From Flavobacteriales bacterium (lineage in GTDB: Bacteria > Bacteroidota > Bacteroidia > Flavobacteriales_F > PHOS-HE28), in assembly GCA_016699575.1 (NCBI GenBank), contig CP064979.1, positions 1,798,001 through 1,862,000 of the forward strand: 64,000 nucleotides of DNA, given 5' to 3'. Below the pieces are notes generated by a model. It was not told the DNA's origin. It searched no databases and was given only the letters and a program-made list of their open reading frames with translations. This document shows, one piece after another, positions 44,105-51,646 of the stretch. Each line of letters starts with the position of its first letter. Position 1 is the stretch's first letter. Made by a program: the position numbers and the translations under genes.

Positions 44105-44735
44105 GGATCTTCACTTCTCGATCGGTGATGCGTGCTTGCAGGAAGCGGCGCGCTTTGGCCAGTTGACTGCGGCTGGTGCTTTCGCCGCAGCCGATCATAG
44201 CCGCTATTTCGGCGTGGTCGAACCCTTCAATGGCGAAGAGGTTGAACACGAGCTTGTAGCCCTCGGGCAACTGGTCCACCAGCTTCAGCAGTTCGGCGTG
44301 GCCCATGCCCTCCAAGGCCGATGCGGGCACCGGCTCTTCGGGCAGGTGCTCCATGCCGAAGCGCTCCATCTGGAAGCTCTTCTTGCGGTAATTGCTGATC
44401 GCGGTGTGCACCATCGTCCTGCGTATCCATCCCTCCAATGAACCCTCTCCCCGGTACAAGTTCAACTTGTCGAACACGCGCACCCAGCCGTCCTGCAGCA
44501 CGTCCTGTGCCTCCAGCGCATGGCGTGCGTAGCGCAGGCACACGGCGTACATGCGGCGTGCATAACGCGAGTAGAGCACCTCTTGGCACTTCCGGTCCTC
44601 GCGCAGGCAGCCCTGTACCAGTTCCTGGTCGGTCAGTTCCCGCAAATCGTTAAGGCCTAACGGGAGCAAGACGCCGCCCAGTGGGGTTGGCGCTGCCCAG
44701 TCGGGCCTCGGGTGGTGAAAGTAGCGGGAAGCCAT
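44079..44735 (-). CDS. ECF-type RNA polymerase sigma factor
   Basis: The 218-residue protein starts at the ATG at 44733-44735. Region 2 appears as DLRELTDQELVQGCLREDRK and YSRYARRMYAVCLRYA with DVLQDGWVRVFDKL; the linker is followed by region 4 (LLKLVDQLPEGYKLVFNLFA, GFDHAEIAAMIGCGESTSRSQLAKARRFL as a core). This is the standard ECF sigma-70 layout. Its stop overlaps the start of the next gene by 26 bp, so it is probably controlled by that anti-sigma-like membrane protein. Four CCGGCT repeats upstream may be its own operator or target promoter region. Confidence 0.93.
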   Translation of the reverse strand: MASRYFHHPRPDWAAPTPLGGVLLPLGLNDLRELTDQELVQGCLREDRKCQEVLYSRYARRMYAVCLRYARHALEAQDVLQDGWVRVFDKLNLYRGEGSLEGWIRRTMVHTAISNYRKKSFQMERFGMEHLPEEPVPASALEGMGHAELLKLVDQLPEGYKLVFNLFAIEGFDHAEIAAMIGCGESTSRSQLAKARRFLQARITDREVKIHEGETSDR

Positions 44736-44787
44736 GATGGACGTGGCTTTCACGGCCGATGTCGGGGGGCACAATGTCGTAAAGCAA

Positions 44788-44834
44788 CCGGCTAGCATCG
44801 CTTATGACCGGCTATAACCGGCTTTCATCCGGCT
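44788..44834. promoter_or_regulatory. Four helically phased CCGGCT repeats
   Basis: CCGGCT occurs at 44788, 44808, 44818 and 44829, giving steps of 20, 10 and 11 bp, so all four face the same side of the helix. They lie between the divergent ECF sigma and ssb starts, about 53 bp before the sigma ATG and 86 bp before ssb. This is a candidate multi-subunit operator. Confidence 0.5.
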
Positions 44835-44919
44835 TCCGGAATGGGCCCGCTGAACGTTTGCACCGGTCAACGACGAAACCGACCTAGACAAACACACAAA
44901 CCCCAAAAACCAAGTACCC

Positions 44920-45285
44920 ATGAACACGCTGAAGAACAAAGTGAGCCTGATCGGCAACCTCGGCAACGACCCCGAAGTGCGCGAAGTAGCGGGTGGTCGC
45001 AAAGTGGCCCGCATCTCCATTGCCACCACGGACAGCTACAAGAACGCACAAGGCGAATGGGTGAAAGACACCCAGTGGCACACGGTGGTGGCGTGGGGCC
45101 GCACGGCCGATCAAGTGGGCCGCCTGCTCCGCAAAGGCACCCCTGTGGCGCTCGAAGGCAAGCTGGTGCACCGCAGCTTCGAGGGCAAGGACGGTCTGAA
45201 GCGCTACGTGACCGAGGTGATCATGAACGATTTCCAACTGTTGGGCAAAAGCAAGCAGCCTGAGAACCCGCTGGCAGCAGCGTAA
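44920..45285 (+). CDS. ssb: Single-stranded DNA-binding protein
   Basis: The 121-residue protein is one OB-fold: MNTLKNKVSLIGNLGNDPEV, ARISIATTDSYKN, GEWVKDTQWHTVVAWGRTAD, LRKGTPVALEGKLVHRSFE and TEVIMNDFQLLGK. It binds single-stranded DNA in replication and repair. It ends KQPENPLAAA shortly after the OB domain and lacks the acidic, IPF-like C-terminal tail that recruits partner proteins in the usual replication SSB. It may thus be an accessory SSB. A terminator follows at 45308-45335. Confidence 0.93.
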   Translation: MNTLKNKVSLIGNLGNDPEVREVAGGRKVARISIATTDSYKNAQGEWVKDTQWHTVVAWGRTADQVGRLLRKGTPVALEGKLVHRSFEGKDGLKRYVTEVIMNDFQLLGKSKQPENPLAAA

Positions 45286-45307
45286 GCCGCGGCGAGCGCA
45301 AGGAGGG

Positions 45308-45335
45308 AAGGGGGCGTCGGCCCCCTTTCTTTTTC
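45308..45335 (+). terminator. Rho-independent terminator behind ssb
   Basis: AAGGGGGC (45308-45315) pairs with GCCCCCTT (45320-45327) around a 4-base loop and is followed by TCTTTTT. It lies 23 bp after the ssb stop. Confidence 0.9.
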
Positions 45336-45349
45336 CTGTCCCTCAGCGC

Positions 45350-45379
45350 TTGCGCCAATGCACTGCCCGGCTACATTTG
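45350..45379 (+). promoter_or_regulatory. Bacteroidota-type promoter of tRNA-Asn
   Basis: TTG (45350-45352) and TACATTTG (45372-45379) are 19 bp apart, matching the Bacteroidota housekeeping sigma consensus (TTG, 19-21 bp, TAnnTTTG). The tRNA 5' end is 21 bp downstream. Confidence 0.75.
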
Positions 45380-45399
45380 CCGTCCCTTAATCGGGACCT

Positions 45400-45473
45400 T
45401 CCCTGGTAGCTCAGCTGGTTAGAGCACATGACTGTTAATCATGGGGTCGCTGGTTCAAGTCCAGCCCGGGGAG
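45400..45473 (+). tRNA. tRNA-Asn (anticodon GTT)
   Basis: A complete 74-base cloverleaf can be drawn. Acceptor TCCCTGG pairs with CCGGGGA, the D stem is GCTC/GAGC, the anticodon stem CATGA/TCATG encloses the loop CTGTTAA with anticodon GTT, and the T stem GCTGG/CCAGC encloses TTCAAGT. The discriminator is G and the 3' CCA is not encoded. A promoter lies upstream and a terminator directly downstream, so it is a single-gene unit. Confidence 0.96.
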
Positions 45474-45476
45474 CCG

Positions 45477-45505
45477 AAAGCCTCAGCACTCTGCTGGGGC
45501 TTTTT
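45477..45505 (+). terminator. Terminator behind tRNA-Asn
   Basis: AAAGCCTCAGCA (45477-45488) pairs with TGCTGGGGCTTT, including one G-T pair, around the loop CTC. A T-run (45501-45505) follows. It starts 4 bases after the tRNA end. Confidence 0.85.
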
Positions 45506-45580
45506 CATTGCACGCACCGATCCGTCCACCCCTTTCCGCCTTCGCGCTCTTTGCGTCCTTTGCGGTAGAAAACCCTCCCC

Positions 45581-46510
45581 ATGCAGCTCATCACAGTCGG
45601 CACCGTAGCCTTCGACAGCATCGAAACCCCTTTCGGCAAGGCCGATCGCATCGTGGGCGGCGCCGCCACCTTCATCAGTTTGGCGGCCTCGCATTACGTG
45701 AAGAAGCTCGGTTTGGTGAGCGTGATCGGCGATGACTTTCCGGAAAGCATGCTGGCCGACCTGCGCCGCCGAGGCGTGGACACAGCGGGCCTGCAAGTGC
45801 TGAAGGGCAAGGAGAGCTTCTTCTGGCACGGCCGCTACCACTACGACATGAACTCGCGCGACACCTTGGAAACGCGCCTGAACGTGCTGCTGGAGCTGGA
45901 CCCCAAACTCCCGGAAGCCTACCGCAGCGCACCCTACGTGATGCTCGGCAACCTGGACCCCAAGGTGCAGCTGAAGGTTCTTGACCAGATGGACGTGCAG
46001 CCCGCGCTGGTGGTGCTCGACACCATGAACTTCTGGATGGACAGCGCCATGGACGCCTTGCGCGAGGTGATCGCCCGGGTGGACATCCTCACCATCAACG
46101 ATGCGGAGGCGCGCCAGCTCAGCGGCGAGCACAGCTTGGTGAAAGCTGCGAACAAGATCCTGGCGATGGGCCCCAAGTACCTGGTGGTAAAGAAGGGTGA
46201 GCACGGTGCGCTGCTCTTCAGCGAAGACCGCGTGTTCTTCGCCCCGGCGCTGCCGCTGGAAGACATCATCGATCCGACGGGCGCTGGCGACACCTTCGCC
46301 GGGGGCTTCATCGGCTACCTAGCGCACACCCAGGACCACAGCTTCGACAACCTCAAGCGCGCCATCATCACCGGCTCCGCGCTGGCATCCTTCGCCTGCG
46401 AGAAGTTCGGCACCGAGCGCCTGCTCACGCTCACGCGCGATGAGATCGATGAACGTATCCGCCAGTTCGTGGATCTGGTGGATTTCGATATCGAGCTGGT
46501 GGAGGAGTGA
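45581..46510 (+). CDS. PfkB family sugar/nucleoside kinase
   Basis: The 309-residue kinase has the ribokinase-family motifs GGAATFISLAASHYVKKLGLV (given as a core), the substrate lid region and the C-terminal signature DIIDPTGAGDTFAGGFIGYLA, with the catalytic Asp in GAGD and the anion hole GAGDTFA. It phosphorylates a sugar or nucleoside with ATP; the substrate cannot be told from sequence, though Bacteroidota relatives are often annotated as adenosine- or ribokinase-like. The leader between the tRNA terminator and the ATG contains a repeat-like stretch (TTCGCGCTCTTTGCGTCCTTTGCGG). Confidence 0.9.
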   Translation: MQLITVGTVAFDSIETPFGKADRIVGGAATFISLAASHYVKKLGLVSVIGDDFPESMLADLRRRGVDTAGLQVLKGKESFFWHGRYHYDMNSRDTLETRLNVLLELDPKLPEAYRSAPYVMLGNLDPKVQLKVLDQMDVQPALVVLDTMNFWMDSAMDALREVIARVDILTINDAEARQLSGEHSLVKAANKILAMGPKYLVVKKGEHGALLFSEDRVFFAPALPLEDIIDPTGAGDTFAGGFIGYLAHTQDHSFDNLKRAIITGSALASFACEKFGTERLLTLTRDEIDERIRQFVDLVDFDIELVEE

Positions 46511-46520
46511 TGCGGGGCCG

Positions 46521-46844
46521 ATGCGCATGGTTCATGGTTCCCAGAAGAACACGGTACGTTCAACGACCATCGCTGTCGCAGCCCTCTTGGTGACCAACCT
46601 CGTGGCGGCACTATTGAGCTATTTCTTCCAGTCGAGCGTGAATTCACACATGCCGCAAACCGGACTTGGAGCCGCCCTGTTCATCATGCTAGCACTGGGC
46701 GCTTTGGTCATGGCGGTCCGGATGTATCGTAAGAGAGCAGGCTCTATCAGCGTGCTCATGTACTCAGCCTTGTGCGCTTCCTTCATGATATGGGCCTACC
46801 GCATCAATGGACAAGTGTGCCAAGGTTGTTTGCAGTCAGGCTAA
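46521..46844 (+). CDS. Small three-helix membrane protein
   Basis: From the ATG at 46521 the 107-residue product has three hydrophobic helices (about 18-36, 46-64, 76-92; for example TTIAVAALLVTNLVAALLSY and GLGAALFIMLALGALVMAV) with basic loops. It ends in a CQGC motif (QVCQGCLQSG), a possible metal or thiol site. No family is recognised. It follows the PfkB kinase gene by 10 bp. Its 3' end overlaps the convergent superoxide dismutase gene by 9 bp. Confidence 0.65.
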   Translation: MRMVHGSQKNTVRSTTIAVAALLVTNLVAALLSYFFQSSVNSHMPQTGLGAALFIMLALGALVMAVRMYRKRAGSISVLMYSALCASFMIWAYRINGQVCQGCLQSG

Positions 46845-47546
46845 CCGCTCCGCCACGGCTTTCCAGTTCACAACGTTCCACCAGTTGGCCACGTACTCGT
46901 TGCGTTTGTTCTGGTACTTGAGGTAGTAGGCGTGCTCCCAAACATCGAGCGCCAGCAGCGGCTTTCCGCGCAGGTCGCCAACATCCATCAAGGGATTGTC
47001 CTGGTTGGGCGTTGAGCCGATCGCGAGTTTGCCGTCCTGCACCACAAGCCAAGCCCAGCCGCTGCCAAAGCGCTTCATTGCAGCTTCGGTGAAGGCGGCC
47101 TTGAACTTCTCCACATCACCGAAAGTCCCATTGATCGCATCGAGCAACTTGCCTTCGGGTGCACCACCGGCCGGGGCCATGCTCTCCCAGAAGAAGTTGT
47201 GGTTCCAGGCACCTCCGCCGTTGTTGCGGGCCTTGGCGCTCAGCTTGCTCGTCTGCTTGAAGAAGTCGCTGGCGTCGGCCGCGATGATGTTCTCGGCCGC
47301 AATGGCTTCGTTCACGTTCTTGATGTAGGCCGCATGATGCTTGCCGTAGTGGATCTCCATCGTCAGCTTGTCGATGGACGGCTCCAACGCCTCGGGCGGA
47401 TAGGGCAGGGGTACCTGGGCGAAGGCAAACGGATCCGCACCCATCGAGCCCCCAATAGACCGGGCCAGGAGCGAACCTCCGATCAGGGTGCCAGCGGTTG
47501 CTTGGGCAGTGCGGAGAATGAACTGTTTGCGGTCGATGCGTTCCAT
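46836..47546 (-). CDS. Exported Fe/Mn superoxide dismutase
   Basis: The 236-residue protein has an N-terminal extension of about 45 residues (MERIDRKQFILRTAQATAGT, LIGGSLLARSIGGSMGADPFA) that looks like an export signal, then the SodA/SodB fold. PLPYPPEALEPSIDKLTMEI, HYGKHHAAYIKNVNEAI, GGGAWNHNFFWESM, FGSGWAWLVV and LLALDVWEHAYYLKYQNKR contain the metal ligands (three His and the Asp of DVWEH). It converts superoxide to H2O2 and O2. Cytoplasmic SODs lack such an extension, so a periplasmic location is inferred. It converges with the small membrane protein gene. Confidence 0.92.
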   Translation of the reverse strand: MERIDRKQFILRTAQATAGTLIGGSLLARSIGGSMGADPFAFAQVPLPYPPEALEPSIDKLTMEIHYGKHHAAYIKNVNEAIAAENIIAADASDFFKQTSKLSAKARNNGGGAWNHNFFWESMAPAGGAPEGKLLDAINGTFGDVEKFKAAFTEAAMKRFGSGWAWLVVQDGKLAIGSTPNQDNPLMDVGDLRGKPLLALDVWEHAYYLKYQNKRNEYVANWWNVVNWKAVAERLA

Positions 47547-47601
47547 GGTTGTGCGGGTTGGCGCGCCACGTGCCATCATCGTGCCGCGCAGAACAAAGGT
47601 G

Positions 47602-48111
47602 CTAACCGAAGTTGAGCAACAGCTGACCTTTCTCAACGGCCACGCGCTCCTGCACATGCACGGCGGTCACCGTGGCGTCGCCGGGAGCCTTGATCACGTT
47701 TTCCATCTTCATGGCCTCCAGGATCAGCACGGGGTCGTTCTTTCTCACTGCATCGCCGGGTTTCACCATCACCTTCAGCACAAGGCCGGGCATGGGCGCT
47801 TTCAGGTCCTTGGCCACCACGCCGATCGACTTGTCGAGGCCCAGTGCGTGCATCAGGTGGTGCTGCTCGTCCTCCAGTTGCACGGTGTACGTGTGCGCGC
47901 CAATGCGCATGCGCACCGTCTTGTTCTCCTTGTCCTCCTTCAGTACCAGCACGCGGTGGCTGCGCCCGTCGATGACCACGCTGAACTGACCGGGCCCGGT
48001 GCGCACCATATCACTGATGCCCTTGGGCAGTTTCCACGGTGCGCTGGGCGTAGCGCGCTCCAGCACAAGCGGGTCCTTGCTGTTGTTGACGGTGGCGTAG
48101 AGCTTGGCCAT
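47602..48111 (-). CDS. Biotin carboxyl carrier protein-type subunit
   Basis: The 169-residue protein has an N-terminal half of unknown fold and a C-terminal biotinyl domain (about 95-169): VAKDLKAPMPGLVLKVMVKP, then VLILEAMKMENVIKAPGDAT with the biotinylated Lys at about 135 in EAMKM. It is the carrier subunit of an acyl-CoA carboxylase (acetyl-, propionyl- or similar). No carboxylase or carboxyltransferase gene is adjacent. The ATG at 48109-48111 was chosen. The leader contains a GCAATGAC repeat (48112-48139). Confidence 0.9.
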   Translation of the reverse strand: MAKLYATVNNSKDPLVLERATPSAPWKLPKGISDMVRTGPGQFSVVIDGRSHRVLVLKEDKENKTVRMRIGAHTYTVQLEDEQHHLMHALGLDKSIGVVAKDLKAPMPGLVLKVMVKPGDAVRKNDPVLILEAMKMENVIKAPGDATVTAVHVQERVAVEKGQLLLNFG

Positions 48112-48139
48112 TTGCTTCGTCGTTCCTCCTCGCAATGAC
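48112..48139. repeat. GCAATGAC dispersed repeat
   Basis: TTGCTTCGTCGTTCCTCC and then TCGCAATGAC match the widespread (GTCATTGCGAGGA-like) intergenic repeats of Bacteroidota. Related copies appear near 52688-52764. This one sits directly before the BCCP start on the minus strand and so forms its leader. Confidence 0.5.
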
Positions 48140-48159
48140 GGAGCGGCGAATGTAGCGGC

Positions 48160-48636
48160 TCACTCCCCGAACATCCCCTCGTCACCCAGCTGTTCGTACG
48201 CCTCATCCGCGGGCAGGCCGGGCTGCTCACGCGCAGCAACGGCCAGTTGATCGCACAATTCATTCTGCGGGTGGCCGTTGTGGCCGCGGATCCACTGGAA
48301 CCGCACGCGGTGCTTGCGGTACGCCACCAGGAAGCGCTTCCACAGATCGGGGTTCTTCTTCTTGGCAAAGCCCTTCTTCTCCCAATCGAACACCCAGCCC
48401 TTCTCCACACTGTCCACGACATACTTACTGTCGCTCACTATGGTGATCTCAGTGCCAAGGCTTTTCAAGGCTTCCAGTGCTACGATGGCGCCCAGCAGTT
48501 CCATGCGATTGTTGGTTGTGCGGCGATAGCCACCGTACAGCTCCTTGCGGTGCTTGCCGGCCTCCAGCAAAACGCCATAGCCGCCCGGGCCGGGGTTGCC
48601 GCTGGCGGCGCCGTCGGTGTAAGCGGTGACTTTCAC
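48160..48636 (-). CDS. rnhA: Ribonuclease HI
   Basis: The 158-residue protein has the RNase HI catalytic D-E-D-D set in VTAYTDGAASGNPGPGGYGV (Asp), NNRMELLGAIVALE (Glu), ITIVSDSKYVVDSVEKG (Asp) and HPQNELCDQLA (Asp), plus WIRGHNGH. It cleaves the RNA of RNA-DNA hybrids. The GTG start at 48634-48636 is supported by a 4-bp overlap (GTGA) with the stop of the MarC gene, and no ATG lies nearby. The tail (PADEAYEQLGDEGMFGE) is a short acidic extension. Confidence 0.93.
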   Translation of the reverse strand: MKVTAYTDGAASGNPGPGGYGVLLEAGKHRKELYGGYRRTTNNRMELLGAIVALEALKSLGTEITIVSDSKYVVDSVEKGWVFDWEKKGFAKKKNPDLWKRFLVAYRKHRVRFQWIRGHNGHPQNELCDQLAVAAREQPGLPADEAYEQLGDEGMFGE

Positions 48637-49241
48637 TGAACCGTATGTGGAAAAAGGTGCGTGATGTTCTGCGTGAACAGCTTCACGCTGATGGCGAGCA
48701 GGATGATGCCGAACGCCTTGCGCAGCACGATGAGGCCTACGCGCCCCAACATGCGCTCGATGCGGCCCGTGAGCAGGAGCACCAGCAGCACGGGGATCAT
48801 GTTCAGCACGATGGCCGCCAGGATGTTCACCGTCTGGAACTCGGCGCGCAAGGACAGGATGGTGGTGATGGTGCCCGCGCCAGCGATGACCGGGAACGCC
48901 AGCGGCACGATGCTGTAGACCTTCGGGTCGCTGCTGGGCAGGCCCGGTGCGCTGTGGTCTTCCTTGAAGAGCTTGATGCCGAGGATCATTTCCAGCGCAA
49001 TGAAGAACAGCACGAACGAACCGGCCACGGCGAACGAGTTCACATCCACGCCCACCACACCTAGGATCTTCTCCCCGACAAAAAGGAACACCACCATGAT
49101 GCCCAGGCTGACGAGCACCGCGCGCAGCGGGTAGATCTTCCCGGCCTTCTCGCGCACTTGCAGGATCAACGGTATTCCACCGATCACATCGATCACGGCG
49201 AACAGGATCAGGAAGGCTTTGCCGATCTCGGTAAGGGACAT
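48633..49241 (-). CDS. MarC family integral membrane protein
   Basis: The 202-residue protein has six hydrophobic helices and the MarC-family motifs FLILFAVIDVIGGIPLILQV, FVLFFIALEMILGI and IVPLAFPVIAGAGTITTIL. MarC proteins are of unknown function, often described as putative transporters. The ATG at 49239-49241 was chosen. Its stop overlaps the GTG start of rnhA by 4 bp, so the two are co-translated. Confidence 0.92.
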   Translation of the reverse strand: MSLTEIGKAFLILFAVIDVIGGIPLILQVREKAGKIYPLRAVLVSLGIMVVFLFVGEKILGVVGVDVNSFAVAGSFVLFFIALEMILGIKLFKEDHSAPGLPSSDPKVYSIVPLAFPVIAGAGTITTILSLRAEFQTVNILAAIVLNMIPVLLVLLLTGRIERMLGRVGLIVLRKAFGIILLAISVKLFTQNITHLFPHTVQ

Positions 49242-49279
49242 GGGGCGAAGATGCGCACCGTCGGGCCGGTGATCGGTCC

Positions 49280-49843
49280 TCACCGCACCAACCCCTCCAC
49301 CACCATCGGATAGTGTGCGTGCTCCATGGCATGGATCCGCTCCGCCAGTGAAGCCACGGTATCGCCCGGTAGCACAGGGCATCGGAACTGCGCCAAGTGC
49401 TCACCTTCGTCGTAATGCTCGTTCACATAGTGCATGGTGATGCCGCTTTCGTGTTCACCAGCGGCCAGCACAGCGGCGTGCACCCGGTCGCCGTACATGC
49501 CTTTGCCGCCGAACTTGGGCAACAGGGCCGGATGGATGTTGATGATCTGCTGTGGAAAGGCTCGCACGAGTTCGGCCGGGATGAGCTGCATGAACCCGGC
49601 GAGCACGACCAGGTCGATGCGTTGGGCTGTCAGCTCGGCCTGCAAGCGCCCATCGCGGAGCATGGCCTTGTCGAAGAGAAAGAGCGCGACGCCCAGTTCC
49701 CACGCCCGTGCGATCACCCCGGCTTGCGGGTTGTCCGTGCCGATAAAGGCCACTTCGGCCTTGGGATGTCCGGCGAAGTGCTCCACCAGCCGTTGGGCGT
49801 TGGTGCCGCTGCCGGAGGCTAGGATGGCAATACGGAAGGCCAT
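49280..49843 (-). CDS. purN: Phosphoribosylglycinamide formyltransferase
   Basis: The 187-residue protein has the PurN signatures IAILASGSGTNAQRLVEHF, LVVLAGFMQLIPAELVRAFP, INIHPALLPKFGGKGMYG (catalytic Asn-x-His) and HYVNEHYDEGEHLAQ (catalytic Asp). It transfers the formyl group of 10-formyltetrahydrofolate to GAR in purine synthesis. The ATG at 49841-49843 was chosen. The longer in-frame start is an imperfect repeat (ATGTGTTCATG-type) with no similarity. Confidence 0.95.
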   Translation of the reverse strand: MAFRIAILASGSGTNAQRLVEHFAGHPKAEVAFIGTDNPQAGVIARAWELGVALFLFDKAMLRDGRLQAELTAQRIDLVVLAGFMQLIPAELVRAFPQQIINIHPALLPKFGGKGMYGDRVHAAVLAAGEHESGITMHYVNEHYDEGEHLAQFRCPVLPGDTVASLAERIHAMEHAHYPMVVEGLVR

Positions 49844-50006
49844 GTGTTCATGCGGCCATGTGTTCATGGGTCCATGGCCATGAACAAGACCGGTGCGAAG
49901 GTGCCGAACGGCATCCAGAGAAGCACCCCTTTGCGACTTGTCCCAACTGCATCCGGCATACCGGCTTCGTGGGCAGTGGAGATGTTATCCACCTGAGGGT
50001 GAAGGG

Positions 50007-50033
50007 ATGGCCGGTGAACAATGGCCGGTGAAC
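50007..50033. repeat. 14-bp tandem direct repeat upstream of acpP
   Basis: ATGGCCGGTGAAC occurs at 50007-50019 and again at 50021-50033, separated by one A. It lies 84 bp before the acpP start, in the divergent purN-acpP region. It could be a regulator binding site, but this is untested. Confidence 0.45.
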
Positions 50034-50116
50034 GGCCTCTGGCCAAACGACCCTGAGTGCCGAAGCACTTAAACCCTTTCTTTGCACCCTGTTTTTCAAC
50101 CAACAACAGGACAACC

Positions 50117-50353
50117 ATGTCGGACATCAAGTCTCGGGTCATTGCGATCATCGTTGACAAATTGGGCGTTGATCAGAACGAAGTGACCCCGGAAGCCAGT
50201 TTCACCAATGACCTTGGTGCTGACAGCCTCGACACCGTGGAGCTCATCATGGAGTTCGAGAAGGAGTTCAACATCGCCATCCCGGACGACCAGGCCGAGA
50301 AGATCCAGACCGTGGGTCAGGCCGTCGATTACGTGGAGAAGAACGCGAAGTAA
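50117..50353 (+). CDS. acpP: Acyl carrier protein
   Basis: The 78-residue acidic protein (MSDIKSRVIAIIVDKLGVDQ) has the phosphopantetheine site GADSLDTVELIMEFEKEF with Ser37, followed by IPDDQAEKIQTVGQAVDYV. This is the fatty-acid type ACP. It carries acyl chains for fatty acid synthesis. It lies 24 bp before fabF and starts the acpP-fabF-rnc operon, a conserved order in Bacteria. Confidence 0.98.
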   Translation: MSDIKSRVIAIIVDKLGVDQNEVTPEASFTNDLGADSLDTVELIMEFEKEFNIAIPDDQAEKIQTVGQAVDYVEKNAK

Positions 50354-50377
50354 CCCGGCCCTACCAGGGCTCACTTC

Positions 50378-51631
50378 ATGCAGCTCAGGCGCGTAGTCGT
50401 CACCGGACTCGGGGCCATAACGCCGCTCGGTAATACCGTGAAGGATTACTGGGCCGGGTTGGTCGCCGGGGTAAGTGGTGCTGCGCCCATCACCAAGTTC
50501 GACGCGAGCAAGTTCAAGACCCGCTTCGCCTGCGAAGTGAAAGGCTTCGACCCGGAGCAGTTCATGGACCGCAAGGAGGCGCGGAAGATGGACCCCTTTG
50601 CGCAGTACGCGGTGGCTGCCAGCGATGAAGCGATCAAGGACGCCGGGCTCGATCTGGAAAAGACCGACCGCGACCGCTTCGGGGTCATCTGGGGCAGCGG
50701 CATCGGCGGGCTGAAGACCTTCCAGGAGGAGTGCATCGCATTCGGTAAAGGCGATGGCACCCCGCGCTTCAATCCGTTCTTCATCCCCAAGATGATAGCG
50801 GATAGTGCCTCCGGGCTGATCAGCATGCGCCACAAGCTGCACGGGCCCAGCTATGTTACCGTGAGCGCTTGCGCCAGCGGCAACAACAGCATGATCGACG
50901 CCTTCAACAATATCCGCTTGGGCATCTGCACGGCGGTGGTGACGGGGGGTAGCGAGGCTGCGGTTTACGAGGCAGGTGTTGGCGGCTTCAACGCGTTGCA
51001 CGCCATGAGCACGCGCAACGATGATCCCGCAACAGCGAGCCGCCCCTACGACAAGGACCGCGATGGTTTCGTGCTCGGCGAAGGCGGCGCGGCCATCATC
51101 CTCGAGGACTTGGAGCATGCCAAAGCCCGTGGCGCACGCATCTACTGCGAAGTGATCGGCGCAGGTATGAGCAGCGACGCATACCACATCACCGCACCGC
51201 ACCCCGAAGGCGTGGGCGTGCACCTCTGCATGAAGAACGCCGTGCAGGACGCCGGTATCGGCGTTGGCGATGTGGACCTCATCAACACGCACGGTACCAG
51301 CACGCCCATCGGCGACCCGCAGGAACTGAAGGCCATCCAACGCCTCTTCGGCGACGCTGCTTATGCGATGAACATCAACGCCACCAAGAGCATGACAGGC
51401 CACCTACTCGGCGGTGCCGGCGCTGTGGAAGGCGTGGCCACCATCCTCTCGGTGACCAACAACATCGTTCCGCCGACGATCAACCACTTCACGGACGATC
51501 CCGAGATCGATCCCAAGTTGAACCTCACGTTCAACAAGGCGCAGCAGCGCACCGTGAACGTTGCGATCAGCAACACGTTCGGCTTCGGCGGCCACAACAC
51601 GTCCGTCGTCTTCCGCAAGTACAACGGATAG
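50378..51631 (+). CDS. fabF: 3-oxoacyl-[acyl-carrier-protein] synthase II
   Basis: The 417-residue condensing enzyme has the catalytic Cys165 in TVSACASGNNSMIDAF, a His in INTHGTSTPIGDPQE, the Lys/His of NATKSMTGHLLGGAGA and the C-terminal SNTFGFGGHNTSVVF. It elongates acyl-ACP with malonyl-ACP. The ATG at 50378 gives the family's usual length. Its stop (TAG) is in frame with the downstream rnc gene and lies 15 bp before it. Confidence 0.97.
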   Translation: MQLRRVVVTGLGAITPLGNTVKDYWAGLVAGVSGAAPITKFDASKFKTRFACEVKGFDPEQFMDRKEARKMDPFAQYAVAASDEAIKDAGLDLEKTDRDRFGVIWGSGIGGLKTFQEECIAFGKGDGTPRFNPFFIPKMIADSASGLISMRHKLHGPSYVTVSACASGNNSMIDAFNNIRLGICTAVVTGGSEAAVYEAGVGGFNALHAMSTRNDDPATASRPYDKDRDGFVLGEGGAAIILEDLEHAKARGARIYCEVIGAGMSSDAYHITAPHPEGVGVHLCMKNAVQDAGIGVGDVDLINTHGTSTPIGDPQELKAIQRLFGDAAYAMNINATKSMTGHLLGGAGAVEGVATILSVTNNIVPPTINHFTDDPEIDPKLNLTFNKAQQRTVNVAISNTFGFGGHNTSVVFRKYNG

Positions 51632-51646
51632 CCCAACGGCTTCCCC

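Noticed and set aside
48160..49404. One long 414-residue protein containing RNase HI
   Set aside because: The upstream half is out-of-frame MarC/purN sequence. The GTG at 48636 with GTGA overlap gives a normal-length RNase HI.
50096..51403. Minus-strand open frame of 435 codons
   Set aside because: It is antisense to acpP-fabF, which carry catalytic residues and conserved order.
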